Shown here: positions 22,902-33,769 of the stretch, one piece after another
Layout: each line of letters starts with the position of its first letter
Numbering within the stretch: position 1 is the first letter of the stretch
From: Rhizomys pruinosus
Taxonomy: Eukaryota; Chordata; Mammalia; Rodentia; Spalacidae
Direction of reading: 5' to 3'
Assembly: GCA_009823505.1 (NCBI GenBank)
Contig: VZQC01008079.1
Location: 1,057,067-1,121,066 of the forward strand
DNA: 64,000 nucleotides
Translations under genes and position numbers: made by a program
The notes under the pieces: model-generated
The model's input: the letters and a program-made list of their open reading frames with translations, nothing else
Database searches by the model: none
What the model was told of the DNA's origin: nothing

Positions 22902-24745
22902 GCTCTTTCAATGCTTTCTAACCAGGAGCACCCAGATTTCCTAAAACTATAATGCTAGAAGTTGGAACCCAGCTGTTATGTCGGACAAAATGCAGATCTG
23001 CACATGTAAAGAGGAAGTGCTGGGGAAGGTCCCTGCTAAGATTACGGGCTGTTAATAAGAAAAGACAGAAGCCAGAAGTTTTGATGTACAACTCGACAAG
23101 CAGAGGTTAAGGGGAGAGCCAGGGCAGGCTCATTTGCAAACTTGGTCCTGTTTCATTAAGTGTGAGCAGAGACAGCCTGTCTCAGTCCAGCAGAGAAGGG
23201 ACTCATTATCCAAGTAGGGAGCAAGAGATAAGAATCTTTTAATAATTGCTGGGAATTTTTTTATTACGATGTGGAATGCCAATTTAGGTCTCTCCTCATG
23301 GGCTGGATACAAACAGCCTCCTTAGGAGTGAAAGCCGCTCCCCCCCCCCTGGCTGTGGTTATTAAGGACAAAGAGCAGAGAGACTGATGTTTGTTCTGAG
23401 AATTCAGGGGATCAGGGGGCCCCTTCTGGCCACAGGAGTTTGGCCGCAGCCACCTCAGGACTGTCTATCCTGCTTCCAAGAACCTCCAGAACCTCCAGAA
23501 CCTCCCTGGGTTCCCCCAGCAAAGCTGCCCAGGCTTGCTCACCAATGCTATTGTTGCATGTTGCAATCCTCCCTGTTTCTCCTCCGGGCATTTGGAGTGT
23601 CTGCAAGAGGCTGCCTGGGATTGTCTTTCACTTTTAAAGAAACTTCATGCCTAGGATTTCATTTAAAAAACTTTACGCTATTTCTTGAGAGAGACAGCAG
23701 GGTTCTTCCTATTATAAATAGTTAACTCTAAGAAGAATGAATACAAGGAAAACCCAACATCTTTACAATGATTTGCTTAGACACCCTGGCCTAGTAGTGA
23801 TTTGGTTCTTGTTTGGTAAGTTAGCTCTGTTAGAGATGCTAGAATTAACTAAAAATATTCACTTGACATAATCTGAAGGGTTGAAAGAATTGAAAAGGAA
23901 GAACTTTTTAAGTGTGATTGGGGTTCTTTTGTAGGAAGTCTGCACAATTTGTGAATTGGACACCTCTCTCCCAAGGAAGCATCCTCCAGTGGTGACAAAA
24001 ATTCTTCTTTCAGAACTGAGGACAAGGGAGACTCAGGTCTTACCAGGCCTTACCAGGCCTCACCAGACCTGAAAGTGTCTGGCTGCCTGGTTCTGGGCTA
24101 TGTTATGGGTTCCCCTTGTAGTTTTAGCCCCAGAGCCCCAAAGGATTCCCACAAACAACTCTGACTCTTCAACATTTTCCTTCCCAGCCACCTGCCATGC
24201 CTCTGACATCCCTTGCCTTCCCTCTCCCCTCCTCTCACCCCACATCAGCCCTTCTAACAGGGTGATGCTAAATGACAGTGATGGTGAGTTTTAAGTCTGA
24301 GGTGTCAGGAGCAATGAGGCATCTAGAGTTAGACAGGCCACACTGTTTCCATCTCCATAAGCAAGGGCACTGTGCCCAGGGCTAGAGGCTCCTGGAGCCT
24401 TCTGAGTGTTGCTCCAGGCCTGCTCCTTGGCTGGGTTTCAGAGGGGCCTCAGGAAGTTCAGGGTGTTGCTCACTCCCTGGTGGAATCTGTGCTGACAGCT
24501 CAAAGGCTTCAGAGGGTTCCTGGTGCTCAGCTCAATAGCAGATGGAGCTGAGTACTCTGTCCAGGGGCTTTGGTTACCTGTTTTGTTTTTGCTGCATTTT
24601 TGTGTTCTCCCAAAGCAGTAATTTGATTAATCATATTTGCTACATATTGCAGTCATAATTGCTTCATCATCATTCAACAATCAGAGCTACCAGATACTAG
24701 AGACAACAGAGCGTGGAAGTATTTGAATAATATGTTGGCAGTGTG
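22900..24745. other. Unique intergenic sequence
   Basis: Two tiny tandem runs occur: gaacctcca x 3 near 23480-23505 and a ttaccaggcc-like decamer x 3 near 24040-24066. An A/T-rich stretch at 24570-24680 with attaatcat and tcataattg motifs could be conserved noncoding sequence, but this cannot be tested here. No gene recognised. Confidence 0.5.
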
Positions 24746-24749
24746 AGGT

Positions 24750-24830
24750 TTGAAGAGCTTCAGTTTGCTCATCTGTAACACTGGATGTGTGTGGTCCTTA
24801 CCTGTGTTGGGATTCAAAAAGACAGTGTGG
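24750..24830 (+). mobile_element. MIR fragment
   Basis: The cttcagtttgctcatctgta motif followed by a decayed 'ggtccttacctgtgttgg' is typical of MIR. Confidence 0.55.
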
Positions 24831-24914
24831 ACTTAGTCACATGTCCATTGAGGCACAATAGTGCTGTGTGGAGAAGGACAGAGTTGAACTAGACCTATGA
24901 AGACTCATGACAGG

Positions 24915-25065
24915 TGTGCCAATTCTGATTCACTCCCTTCTCAGTGTGTACCTCTGAGTCTCAGTCTCCTTATCTGGTGAATGGGTATAATTATACCTCC
25001 CAAAGTTGCTAAAGGAGATGAGAGAAAAGCCAATAGGACTTCTGTGGAGAGTGGGGAATAAATCC
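24915..25065 (+). mobile_element. MIR SINE fragment
   Basis: Contains ctctgagtctcagtctcctt, atctggtgaatgggtataat and tatacctcccaaagttgcta in MIR order. Confidence 0.7.
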
Positions 25066-25069
25066 AATT

Positions 25070-25945
25070 AACACCCAAAAGAAAGAAAGGAGAGACTAGA
25101 AAGGGGGTGACTAAGGAAAGCACTCAAAGAATTGTGTTGTCCTTCTAAGTTCTTCTCCCTACTAACCAAGACTTCTCTCTAGTAGGGCCCTGTTCCAACC
25201 TGGCCTGTATCCACATATCCATAAGCTAGTTGATACACGTTCACAAAACTACCTTGCCTGTTTCCCCTGGGCAGCTTGCTTTCTTTAAAAAGTGACATGA
25301 TTACATTGAAAAACTTGTATAACTTAGAAAATTTGGAAAGGAAGTAAATTGGCAAGCTCAGGGTATAGAAACTGACAAATTTCACATTATTGTTGTTTAG
25401 TCAGTAAATAATTTTCAAAAATTATAGTACATATATAGAATTGCGAGTTTATATTCTAAGATATTATTGCATATTTTCAGTCTGAGAAATATATCCAGTT
25501 TAGTTATTATAGTACTTTCTATTTCTTTCCTTCATTTTTTTAAATTTCCCAGACTATGATTTTCATCTCCAGAAGCTCAATTCAGTTATAGGTGAAGGCA
25601 TATTGGGGCTGCAGAAAAGCAACAGAAAAATAATGGAAAACCTCTTGGTGTCTGACAATGCAAGAACTCCAACATCAAGGCCTGGATAACCCAGGGGCAC
25701 ATGTGGAGTGAGGACCACAGCTGGACTTTGGGGAAGGTGGAGGGTCCATTCGAGAGAATCAGTGATCCCTAAACCAGAAGCTACAAATGTTGGAGATCTC
25801 TCCCCTGTCCCCAGTATAAAAGGCAAAGCCTCTGCTATATACAAACTGGAGCCTCAGTAGAGAGGCCTGTGTGAAATGCAGCCACTCAAACACGGAAACT
25901 GCTGTCTTCCCTCCTCCACTATGCTTCACCACCAGAATGTGGGAC
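25070..25945. other. Unique intergenic sequence
   Basis: A/T-rich in the middle. No gene or repeat recognised. Confidence 0.5.
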
Positions 25946-25949
25946 CCTG

Positions 25950-26310
25950 GCTCACCACAGGGGACCAAACTTCAGGCCAAGTGAGGAGATCACAAGTACA
26001 ACTCAAGAGAGACCACAGCTCCAGCCCACAGGAGGGGATCACAACTCTAGCTCATGGGAGGGGACTACCAGTCAGGTTCACAGGAGGGGACCAGAGCTGG
26101 AATTCACAAAAGGGACAGAAGAGGACCACAGCTCTGCCTCGTGGGTGGGGACCACTGTTCCAGCTCTCAAGGAAGGACTGTAGCTCCTCTTAGGGGTGAG
26201 GATGGACACAGTTCCATTTCACAAGAAGATATCACAGCTCCAGGTTGATAGGAGTGGACCATGAAGCTAGGTTCATGGGAGGGGACCACAGCTCCAGGAC
26301 CAAAAGATGC
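25950..26310. repeat. Degenerate ~30-bp G-rich minisatellite
   Basis: The phrase aggaggggaccacagctcca recurs about 10-11 times in altered form (ggaggggatcacaactctag, ggaggggactaccagtcagg, ggtggggaccactgttccag) at roughly 28-35 bp spacing. It precedes a MaLR-type LTR. Confidence 0.8.
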
Positions 26311-26559
26311 TGACTGAATTTTGAATCATACTTGTTGAGGTATTTAAAAAGAAGCCCTGGACCTTGAGGTTCTAGCCTTGAGGTTCGGCTTATTTTAGGT
26401 CTGAGCTGGAAGCTAAAGTTTGAATCAGGCTCACGATTTGAATGATTGCTCTCTAGCTGTGGTGTTATTTGGGAAGGTTCTGGAATGTGGGGCTTAGACG
26501 GGAGAGGTAGGTCCCATGTAGTAGAACTTTGAAGGTTATACCCAGATACTGGCTTCTGT

Positions 26560-26995
26560 CACACTTGGCTTCTTGGACTGCTGCACTGTAAAATGTCCCC
26601 GCCACATGCTTCCACCACCATCCCCTAAACTGATTAACCATGATGGATTGAAATCCTCTAAAGCCGTGAGCCAAAATAAGTCTTTCCTCCTCTTTTTTTA
26701 AATTTTTATTTATTTCTGTATGTGTATGAATGTACTGTCTGCATGCAGGTTTGTGCACCCGTGTCGTGCAATGCCGCAGAGGTCAGAAGAGGGTGTCGGG
26801 TTCCCCTGGAACTGGAGTTCTCCTGGAATTGGAGTTTCAGACGGTTCTTGGCTGCCATGTAGGTGCTGGGGATCAAACCCGGGTCCTCTGTAAGAGTGGT
26901 CGGCACTCTTAACCACTAGGCCATCTCTCCAGCCCCAATAAGTCTTTCCTCCTATAGACTGTTTCCCTGATTGTGTTTCCTCAGTATCTGGAACA
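26560..26995 (+). mobile_element. MaLR-type LTR split by a B2
   Basis: The 3' part reads gtgagccaaaataagtcttt and cctcctatagactg, the polyadenylation-signal area of MaLR-type LTRs. It is interrupted by the SINE at 26692-26936 with a 17-bp target duplication. The 5' boundary is uncertain. Confidence 0.6.
26692..26936 (-). mobile_element. B2-type SINE, 17-bp-duplication subfamily
   Basis: Full-length, with the duplication seen in reverse (ctggaactggagttctcctg...). Exact 17-bp target duplications aataagtctttcctcct are at 26675-26691 and 26937-26953, so the insertion is recent. It lies within an older LTR. Confidence 0.95.
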
Positions 26996-27433
26996 TGAGG
27001 AATAAAGGAGAGCATTGTGACAAGAGGAAGCTCAGTTCATATCTTTACCATTGAGAAGAGGGGTAAGGCAACTGTTCTGGGCTATTCCATGTGTCTGTAC
27101 CTTGGTATCAAAATGAGATTTCAGAGGCAAGTGTCAATTGCTGTCCTGATTTTCTGCACCTTGAGATCACACAGCTTCTCACTTCTGCAGCTGCCACCTT
27201 TAACCTCAAACTTCCTGGGCTCCATGAACTCTCTTCTACCATCCTCACCCTAGTCGAATGATATCTCCTCCCAGGAATCCCAAGTCACTGTCCAAAATCA
27301 GGAGAGTCTCATCACTCTTTCTCCCTGTCTCCTAGTAAACATTCTTGACTAATATTGCAATACAAGCTCTTTAAATTGCATCACTATATTCTTGGGCATA
27401 TTTTTAATCTCTCCTGTATGAATTTCATACTCT
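26996..27433. other. Unique intergenic sequence
   Basis: No gene or repeat recognised. Confidence 0.5.
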
Positions 27434-27515
27434 TTGTTTGTTTTGGTTTTGGTTGTTTTGGGGTTTTTTTGTCTTTTTGAGACAGGTTCTCCCTGTAACC
27501 CCAGGTATCCTAAGG
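27434..27515 (-). mobile_element. B1 3' fragment
   Basis: A T/G-rich tail leads into tttttgagacaggttctccc, then the sequence departs from B1. This is a truncated or decayed copy. Confidence 0.6.
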
Positions 27516-28010
27516 CTTTCACTTCATTTGCAACTTAGCTCCAGTACTAAGATTGGGTTTTGATGTGTAGTTGTTAATGTGTATTTGCTGACAAATGCAG
27601 GAGGGTCAAGGAAATTTTCAGCTGACAGTAACAAAACTTAAAAAAAATCCCCATATAACATGGAATCTTTGTTTTAATTTTACTTTAAACTGAGTTTTTA
27701 TGATGATTTTCAGACAGTATAGTTTGTTGGTATTTAGACAATTCCCTATCCATGCCTTTCCCCAATTGTCCCTTACTCAACAGACTCTCTCTTTTTTTCT
27801 ACCTTCAAATTTATACATTTATAATGAAATTTCTGAGAAGCAAAATTTCAAAAAATTTCATTGTCTGTAGATCTTCACATGTATGGAATTTGTAAACTTT
27901 GTATTTTGCAAAGTTTGTCAGAATAATATCTTATGCTGTAATGTGACATTTCTTTTAATTCATTGGGAACTGGACCAATCAGAATAACAAGAATTATAAC
28001 ATAATAGACC
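27516..28010. other. Unique A/T-rich sequence
   Basis: No gene recognised. Confidence 0.5.
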
Positions 28011-28014
28011 AATA

Positions 28015-28236
28015 GGGCTGGAGAGATGGCCTAGCAGTTAAGAGCACCAACTGCTCTTGCAGAGGACCCGGGTTCAATTCCCAGCACCAACATTGCAGCT
28101 AAGAACCATCTTTAACTCCAGTTCCAGAGGAATCTGACAACCTCTTCTGACTTCCGAGGCATTGCATGACATGGGTGCACAAAGCTACATGCAGGCAGTA
28201 CATTCATACGCATAATAAATAAATAAATAAATATAT
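28015..28236 (+). mobile_element. B2-type SINE, form without duplication
   Basis: The head is intact (ggagagatggcctagcagtt) and the B box is present. The middle reads ctttaactccagttccagag with a single unit. The tail runs into (TA)n. Confidence 0.85.
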
Positions 28237-28252
28237 ATATATATATATGCAA

Positions 28253-28480
28253 TATACATCAGTACCACCACTTTGGAAAACTGAATATACCCATATGGGG
28301 ATGAACCCTACAATTAGGCTATCAATATATATCTAGACTATAAATATATAAATATATATATATATATATATAATCTATCAGAAATACATAAATACAACCA
28401 CCAAATACATAAGAGTATTAAAACTGAATTATTATTCATAATAGCAGGATGTGGGAAAACCTGAACACTGCTCAATTTGA
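28253..28480 (+). mobile_element. Possible L1 ORF2 remnant
   Basis: Phrases such as accactttggaaaactgaat and ttattattcataatagcagg resemble the ORF2 C-terminal part of L1 read on the plus strand. The segment is broken by (TA)n tracts and is weak. Confidence 0.35.
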
Positions 28481-28544
28481 GAACATTTGAAAGATCAGCA
28501 GACTTTTTCAGCAAACATCCAGATATAAACATTTTAGACTTCAT

Positions 28545-29560
28545 AAAGTACATACATTTTCTCTATCCAATCCTCAGTTGAGGGGCACTTGGGGTGGTTC
28601 CAGCTCTTTGCTATTGTGAAGAGAGCGGCAATAAACATGGCTATGCATGTATCTCTGAGGTAAGATGAGTCTTGTGGGTATATACCCAGGAATGGTATAA
28701 CTGGGTCAGGAGGCAAGTTCATTCCGAGTGTTCCAAGGGTTCTCCACACTGTTTTTCACAGTGGCTGCACAAATTTACATTCCCACCAGCAGTGGGTGAG
28801 TGTTCCCCTTTCCCCACAACCTCTCCAGCACTTGGTATCATTTGTTTTCTTGATCCTAGTCAGTCTTATTGGAGTGAGATTTTATCCTAAAGTGGTTTTA
28901 ATTTGCATTTCCTTAATTATTAGTGACATTAAACACTTTTTAAGATGTTTCTCGACCATCTCTAATTCCTCACTTGTGAAGTCTCTCTTCAGCTCTTTGC
29001 TCCATCTTTTGAGTGGGTCATTTGTTTTCTTTCTTCTTTGTTTTTTGAGTTGTTTAGATATTCTGGAAATCAATGCTTTGTCAGATGATTCTGCAGTGAA
29101 GGTTTCCTCCCACTCTGGATTTTCTCTTCACTTCCTTGATTGTTTCTTTTGATATACAGAAGCTTTTGAGTTTAATGAGGTCCCATTTGTCAATTGTCAA
29201 GTTTAATTCTTGTGCAGCTGCTGTCTGATTTAGGAAGTCTTTGCCTATGCCTATGTCTTATACGCTGCTGCCAACTTTTTCTTCTATACCCTTCAAAGTT
29301 TAGGGTTTCACTTTGAGGTCTTTGATCCACCTGGAGTTGACTTTTGTACAGGGAGAGAGAGAGGTAGGGGTTTAATTTCATTCTTTTACAAGTGGTGATA
29401 CAGTTTTGCCAACACCACTTGCTGAAGATGCTGTCTTTCCTCCATTGTGTCTTCTTGCCCCCCCTTGTCAAATATGAGGTGACTGAAATTATATGTGCTC
29501 AAGTTCGGATCTTAAGGGGTTTAAATTTTTTGTTTGTGTGCAGATCTTTGGTGTCTTTGG
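28545..29560 (-). pseudogene. L1 ORF2 3' portion, decayed
   Basis: Three minus-strand open pieces in consecutive order (29471-29190, 29073-28882, 28749-28534) carry L1 ORF2p C-terminal landmarks: KDSIFSKWCWQN, then EKHLKKCLMSLIIKEMQIKT, then VIPFLGIYPQD and FIAALFTIAKSWNHPKCPST. The pieces lie in different frames with stops between them, so it is inactive. The reverse transcriptase and endonuclease regions are absent. The upstream (right) end is overlapped by a B1. Plus-strand open stretches here are antisense shadows. Confidence 0.92.
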
Positions 29561-29567
29561 TTAGGGT

Positions 29568-29611
29568 TTGTGACCAGGCTGTCTTTGAACTCACAAAGAT
29601 CCGCCTGCCTC
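29568..29611 (-). mobile_element. B1 SINE, left part of split copy
   Basis: B1 middle (gaccaggctgtctttgaact ... cgcctgcctc), which continues after the LTR insertion at 29916. The tail side is truncated against L1 sequence. Confidence 0.85.
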
Positions 29612-29915
29612 TGTAGTAGCCAATATGCTGATAATTATGCATGTGCAGAGTTTGTCCGTCATCAACCTAACCTGCCCTAGGTCATACAAGCAGTGTTGCA
29701 GATCTGGGCCAATCACAAGGTGACAAGAGGAGAGCGGGAATGCGAACAGTACATAAACCCTAACCCTGCCCCCAATAAAGGAGTCCAGGACAGCTCACCC
29801 TCTGTCTGCATTCACTTAATTCCCAGGGTCTGTGTCTTGACTCTGCGCCTCTCACCCCCTTTTCATTCATGGTTGGATCCCGAAATTCCCCAGCAGGCCT
29901 GAGGGATTATCTACA
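29612..29915 (+). mobile_element. Solo LTR (class II/ERVK-like), 304 bp
   Basis: It begins TGTAG and ends CTACA, giving short terminal inverted repeats, and is flanked by an exact 6-bp target duplication tgcctc (29606-29611, 29916-29921) inside a B1. Internally it has a CCAAT box (near 29710), a tacataaac TATA-like element (near 29750) and an AATAAA signal (near 29775). No internal retroviral sequence remains, as expected after LTR-LTR recombination. The 6-bp duplication and size fit IAP/ERVK-like elements; the family is not assigned. Confidence 0.88.
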
Positions 29916-29971
29916 TGCCTCTGCCTCCTGAGTGCTGGGATTAAAGGCATGTGTCACCATGCCCTGCCTGT
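29916..29971 (-). mobile_element. B1 SINE, right part of split copy
   Basis: Resumes with ctgcctcctgagtgctggga and ends tgtcaccatgccctgcctg, the B1 head. Together with 29568-29611 it rebuilds a pre-insertion B1. Confidence 0.88.
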
Positions 29972-30000
29972 TCTTTTTTTTTTTAATAAACAAAAGTATA

Positions 30001-30256
30001 GGGCTGGAGAGCTAGCCTAGCGGTTAAGAGCACCGACTGCTCTTGCAGAGGACCCGGGTTTGATCTCCAGCACCCACATGGCGGCTAAGAACCGTCTGTA
30101 ACTCCAATTCCAGGAGAACTCCAGTTCCAGGGGAATCCGAGACCCTCTTCTGACCTCCGCGGCATTGCACGACATGGGTGCACAAACCTGCATGCAGACA
30201 GTACATTCATACACATACAGAAATAAATAAAATTAAAAAAATAAATAAATAAAAAT
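30001..30256 (+). mobile_element. B2-type SINE, 17-bp-duplication subfamily
   Basis: Full-length copy with a near-consensus sequence and both duplicated units. Target duplications aaagtata are at 29993-30000 and 30257-30264. It lies 30 bp from the split B1. Confidence 0.93.
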
Positions 30257-30264
30257 AAAGTATA

Positions 30265-31224
30265 TTTATTTATTTTTAATTATAAGGTTTATTCATCCAG
30301 AAATAAATTTAGCATAAATAATACATCTTAAGGAGAAAATATTACCACTTAATAATGCATTTGAACAACAGATAAAGTAAATCCAAATAATTAACAGCTA
30401 TTGGAACAAACACAAACAGTTAAAGGTCATCATTCACAAAGGAAGCCCAACTTCTTTTATAGTCCATTGATCAATAGTGAAGTAAGAACTGGAAACATCT
30501 AGAGAGAGATTTGTTGGATATGCAGAACGAAAAAATAATATTATTATTCTTGGAATCTACTTTTTTCTTTTTTAGTTTTTCATTTGACCAGTTAAATAAA
30601 CATAGGCAATGAACATAAAAAGTGTCCATATAAACCCAATTAGCAAATATCTGAGTCCAGTTCTTGTACAACCCAGGGTCCCCAAGTCTAATTGAAGAGG
30701 TTTGCTTACACAAACATGCTTATCAAATAAAAGTCCATTTCATTTTTGCCGTGATCTCACAATTTACCCCCCACCATGACCCTCATAATCTGACACACCA
30801 CCTTCTTCCATGAGAGTCCCTGGGTTTTGGAGGGGAGGGAAAGAGAGAGTGTGAGATAGATGACCCATTTTTTTCCTCTGGGGTGACGCCTCAAACTTTT
30901 GGGTATGTCTAAGTTCTGTTTGCCACAGACTGGTGGCTTGTTTAGAAGTCTCCTTTTTGGACTCTCTTATATATAACACAACCAAAGGTCCGATGTGTGT
31001 CCTCAAATGTAACAGAACTTTTTATTTGAAGAATTTCCCAAGGAAAAGTGAGCTGCCCCTGGATCCCTGGTCATATTATCTATCTCTTTTATTCTTGTTC
31101 TTTGGTTCTACCCATTACTTTCAACATTAATAATTGCCCCCAAACCAAGGCCATGTAAACATTAAAACTCTATAATGATTATTGATCATTAAGATCCATT
31201 TTGTATGATTATTCTGCATGTGTT
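30265..31224. other. Unique intergenic sequence
   Basis: A/T-rich, with several AATAAA-like motifs on both strands. It may include an unrecognised old repeat. No gene supported. Confidence 0.45.
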
Positions 31225-31642
31225 CTTATAGTTTAGATAATAAAATGTCCCCAAAGATTCATATGGAAGTCTTGGCCTTCAGATGGTGATGATTCTAAGA
31301 ATTGATTGGATCATGATGTGATTGGAATGTCCATTGATGAGCTCATAGCTGGGTGGCTTATTGGGAGGTGGGCTTAATTAAGTAAATAAGATCAGAGGGA
31401 CCTGACTTTGAGTGATGTATTTTGCTCCCAGCTCCTGTCTTTGTCTTACTCTGCTTCTTGGCTGCCATCAGTGAACAACCTCTGCCTCAGGTCCCTACCA
31501 TCATGGTGTTTTCCCTCACGACAGGCCAAAAGTGATGGAGCCAGCCAGCCAAGAACCAAGTCCTCTGAAACTGGGAGCTGAAATAAAATTTTCCTCCTTG
31601 AGTATTTTGTCACAGTAGTAGAAGGCTGATTAACACATAGTT
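31225..31642 (+). mobile_element. MaLR-type solo LTR (ERVL-MaLR)
   Basis: The order is aaatgtccccaaagattcat near the 5' end, ggtggcttattgggaggtgg, ctctgcttcttggctgccat, then acgacaggccaaaagtgatg, aaataaaattttcctcctt and aaggctgattaacaca at the 3' end. This is the layout I associate with MaLR-type LTRs. Confidence 0.72.
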
Positions 31643-31647
31643 AAAAG

Positions 31648-31765
31648 AAAGACATAGCTAGGTGTGCTAGCACATGCCTTTAATCTCAGTACTCAGGAGG
31701 CTAAGGCAGACAAATCTCTGTGAGTTCAGGGACAACCTGGTCTACATAATAAGTTCCAGGTGAGT
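31648..31765 (+). mobile_element. B1 SINE, diverged
   Basis: Has catagctaggtgtgctagca, cctttaatctcagtactcag and acctggtctacataataagt. The 3' end is replaced by a CA/TA repeat. Confidence 0.75.
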
Positions 31766-31771
31766 TCTTGT

Positions 31772-31772
<1 letters not shown>

Positions 31773-31852
<80 letters not shown>
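31773..31852. repeat. Compound (CATA)n(CA)n(TA)n microsatellite
   Basis: About 80 bp bridging the B1 and the following truncated B2. Confidence 0.95.
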
Positions 31853-31854
<2 letters not shown>

Positions 31855-31855
<1 letters not shown>

Positions 31856-32045
31856 AGAACTGGCTTCTCTTGCAGAGTATTCTTAGCACCTACATGGTGG
31901 CTAACAACCATCTCTAACCCCAGCTCCAGGGCATCTGACACCCTTTTCTGATATCTCCAGGCATTGCATGACACAATTACACCTACATAAATGCCACCAT
32001 AACACTTTACACTTAAAATAAATACAATAAATATAATACAAAAAA
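31855..32045 (+). mobile_element. B2-type SINE, 5'-truncated
   Basis: Begins within the head (ctggcttctcttgcagagta), then the B2 body with a single unit (taaccccagctccagggcat), and ends in an A-rich tail. Confidence 0.75.
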
Positions 32046-32317
32046 AATTAAGGAAGGAGTAAGTTTGGATGATGAAGTTGCTAAGTATAATTTAGCATTG
32101 TAACAAAGCCCTGTGTAAATAACATAAATCTTCATCATTTTGTGCTTTTGACCCCAATATCCCAAAGAAAAAGAATCTGTAAATCTTAATACAGGCAGAC
32201 ACTTTGTAGATTCAGCTGCAATTATTTCTTCCTAATTCCTCAATTTGTTGCAAGCATAACTTCATAGCTGATACTTTATAAGTCAATATGTTTTCCCTCA
32301 CTATGAAAAGGTGTTTC

Positions 32318-32515
32318 TGGGCTAGAGAGATGGCTCAGCAGTTAAGAGCACTGGCTGCTTTTCCAGGAGACACAGGTTCTGTGCCTAGCACCCAAAGGGT
32401 GGCTAACACCCATCCTTAACTCCAATTCCAGGGGCTTTGACACCCTCTTCTGGCCTCTATGAGCATTGCACACACACAAAACACTCATACACAGAAAATA
32501 AAAATTTTAAATATT
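32318..32515 (+). mobile_element. B2-type SINE, older form
   Basis: The head reads ggctagagagatggctcagc and the body has a single ccttaactccaattccaggg unit. It is shorter at the 3' end than the young copies. Confidence 0.8.
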
Positions 32516-32816
32516 TTAAGAAAATTTTAAAAAGGAAAAAGTGCATTTCTACAGAGGCTTTATACTCATGTGTTAAAGCTATATGGAGTAGACTGAAAAT
32601 TATTGCTTCAACTCAAAAATAATTTTAAGAACTTGGACAAATTGCTTAACCTTTCTATAAAACTCTCAGGTTGGTATATGCAAAATATAAATAAAATTCC
32701 TCCATCATGGAATTTATGTTAGTTAATATCTGTTACACATTTTGCTCATAGGAAAGATTAAGAATGAACTGGGTCCTGCATTTGGACACTTTCTTGGCTG
32801 AGATAATAATGTACTG

Positions 32817-33061
32817 GGGGGGGGCTGGAGAGATGGCCTAGCGGTTAAGAGCGCTGACCGCTCTTACAGAGGACCCGGGTTCGATCCCCAGCATCCACGT
32901 GGTGGCCAAGAACCATCTGAAACTCCAATTCCAGGAGAACTCCAGTTCCAGGGGAATCTGACACCCTCTTCTGACCTCCGCGGCATTGCACGACACGGGT
33001 GCACAAACTTGCATGCAGACAGTACATTCATACGCATACAAAAATAAATAAAATTAAAATA
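32817..33061 (+). mobile_element. B2-type SINE, 17-bp-duplication subfamily
   Basis: Full-length copy with both duplicated units and a clear B box (ggttcgatccc). Exact target duplications aataatgtactg are at 32805-32816 and 33062-33073. Confidence 0.95.
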
Positions 33062-33309
33062 AATAATGTACTGTGTGATGATACCTTCTGCTCATTTGCC
33101 CAAGTCTTCTCAGAACTCTCAACAAACAACAGTAACAAATGCCCAGTACATAACATAAAACAGCCACTGCTCTTTGGGACTGGACACAGGAGTGTTAAGA
33201 AGTGTTATACATAAAGAACTTTGGAGGGGAGCCTGAAAAATCTAAAGGAGAAATAAGAAAACTGCCTGAGGTATCCAGAAGAAGAAACACATTTACTTTT
33301 TACTAGTGA

Positions 33310-33768
33310 CATAGAAAGCTTTATAGGAGTAGTGTCTTTTCAGCTTTCATTTTGACTAGGGTGAAAGTGTTGACAGATGAAAAACCAGTCACAAGTCTTG
33401 ATTGTGCTTTTCAAATCATGGAGCAACAGAACGCTGGATGTGGGGAGTCCTTGCTCAGGCTCGTATTGGAACAAGGTGAAATGGTGACAGACGAAACATC
33501 TGTGAACTGGTGCATTAACTTGTTTAGGGACTCGCCTTCATTAGAGGGAGAAAGGCTCAAGGAATATTTTGAGGAATAGATAGATGAAAGGACTTTGTAT
33601 TGTAACTGCTCATCTAACTCAATGGAAATCTTCTTGGACCAACAAGTAAACATAGTGGGAGTTATCCTAATGATGATCCTGAAAGATGTTCATCGGTCTC
33701 AAGAGGAGATAGAGAAGCTGATAAGCTCCTTCCTATTGCAGCGAAGGAAGGGGCCGGCTGTGACCTGA
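33310..33768 (+). pseudogene. Possible decayed coding sequence, unknown
   Basis: One frame stays open from 33310 to 33765 (152 codons) except for a single TAG at 33577-33579, and closes with TGA at 33766. The implied peptide is hydrophilic with acidic patches (GESLLRLVLEQGEMVTDE, later SQEEIEKLISSFLLQRRKG). It reads more like protein than other open stretches here. No ATG is in a favourable place near the start, and no splice pair or A-tail was confirmed. I do not recognise a family. It could be a broken retrocopy, an old exon, or chance. Confidence 0.3.
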
Positions 33769-33769
33769 A

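Noticed and set aside
28672..29152. Plus-strand open frames of 72-118 codons
   Set aside because: Antisense shadows of the minus-strand L1 ORF2 remnant.
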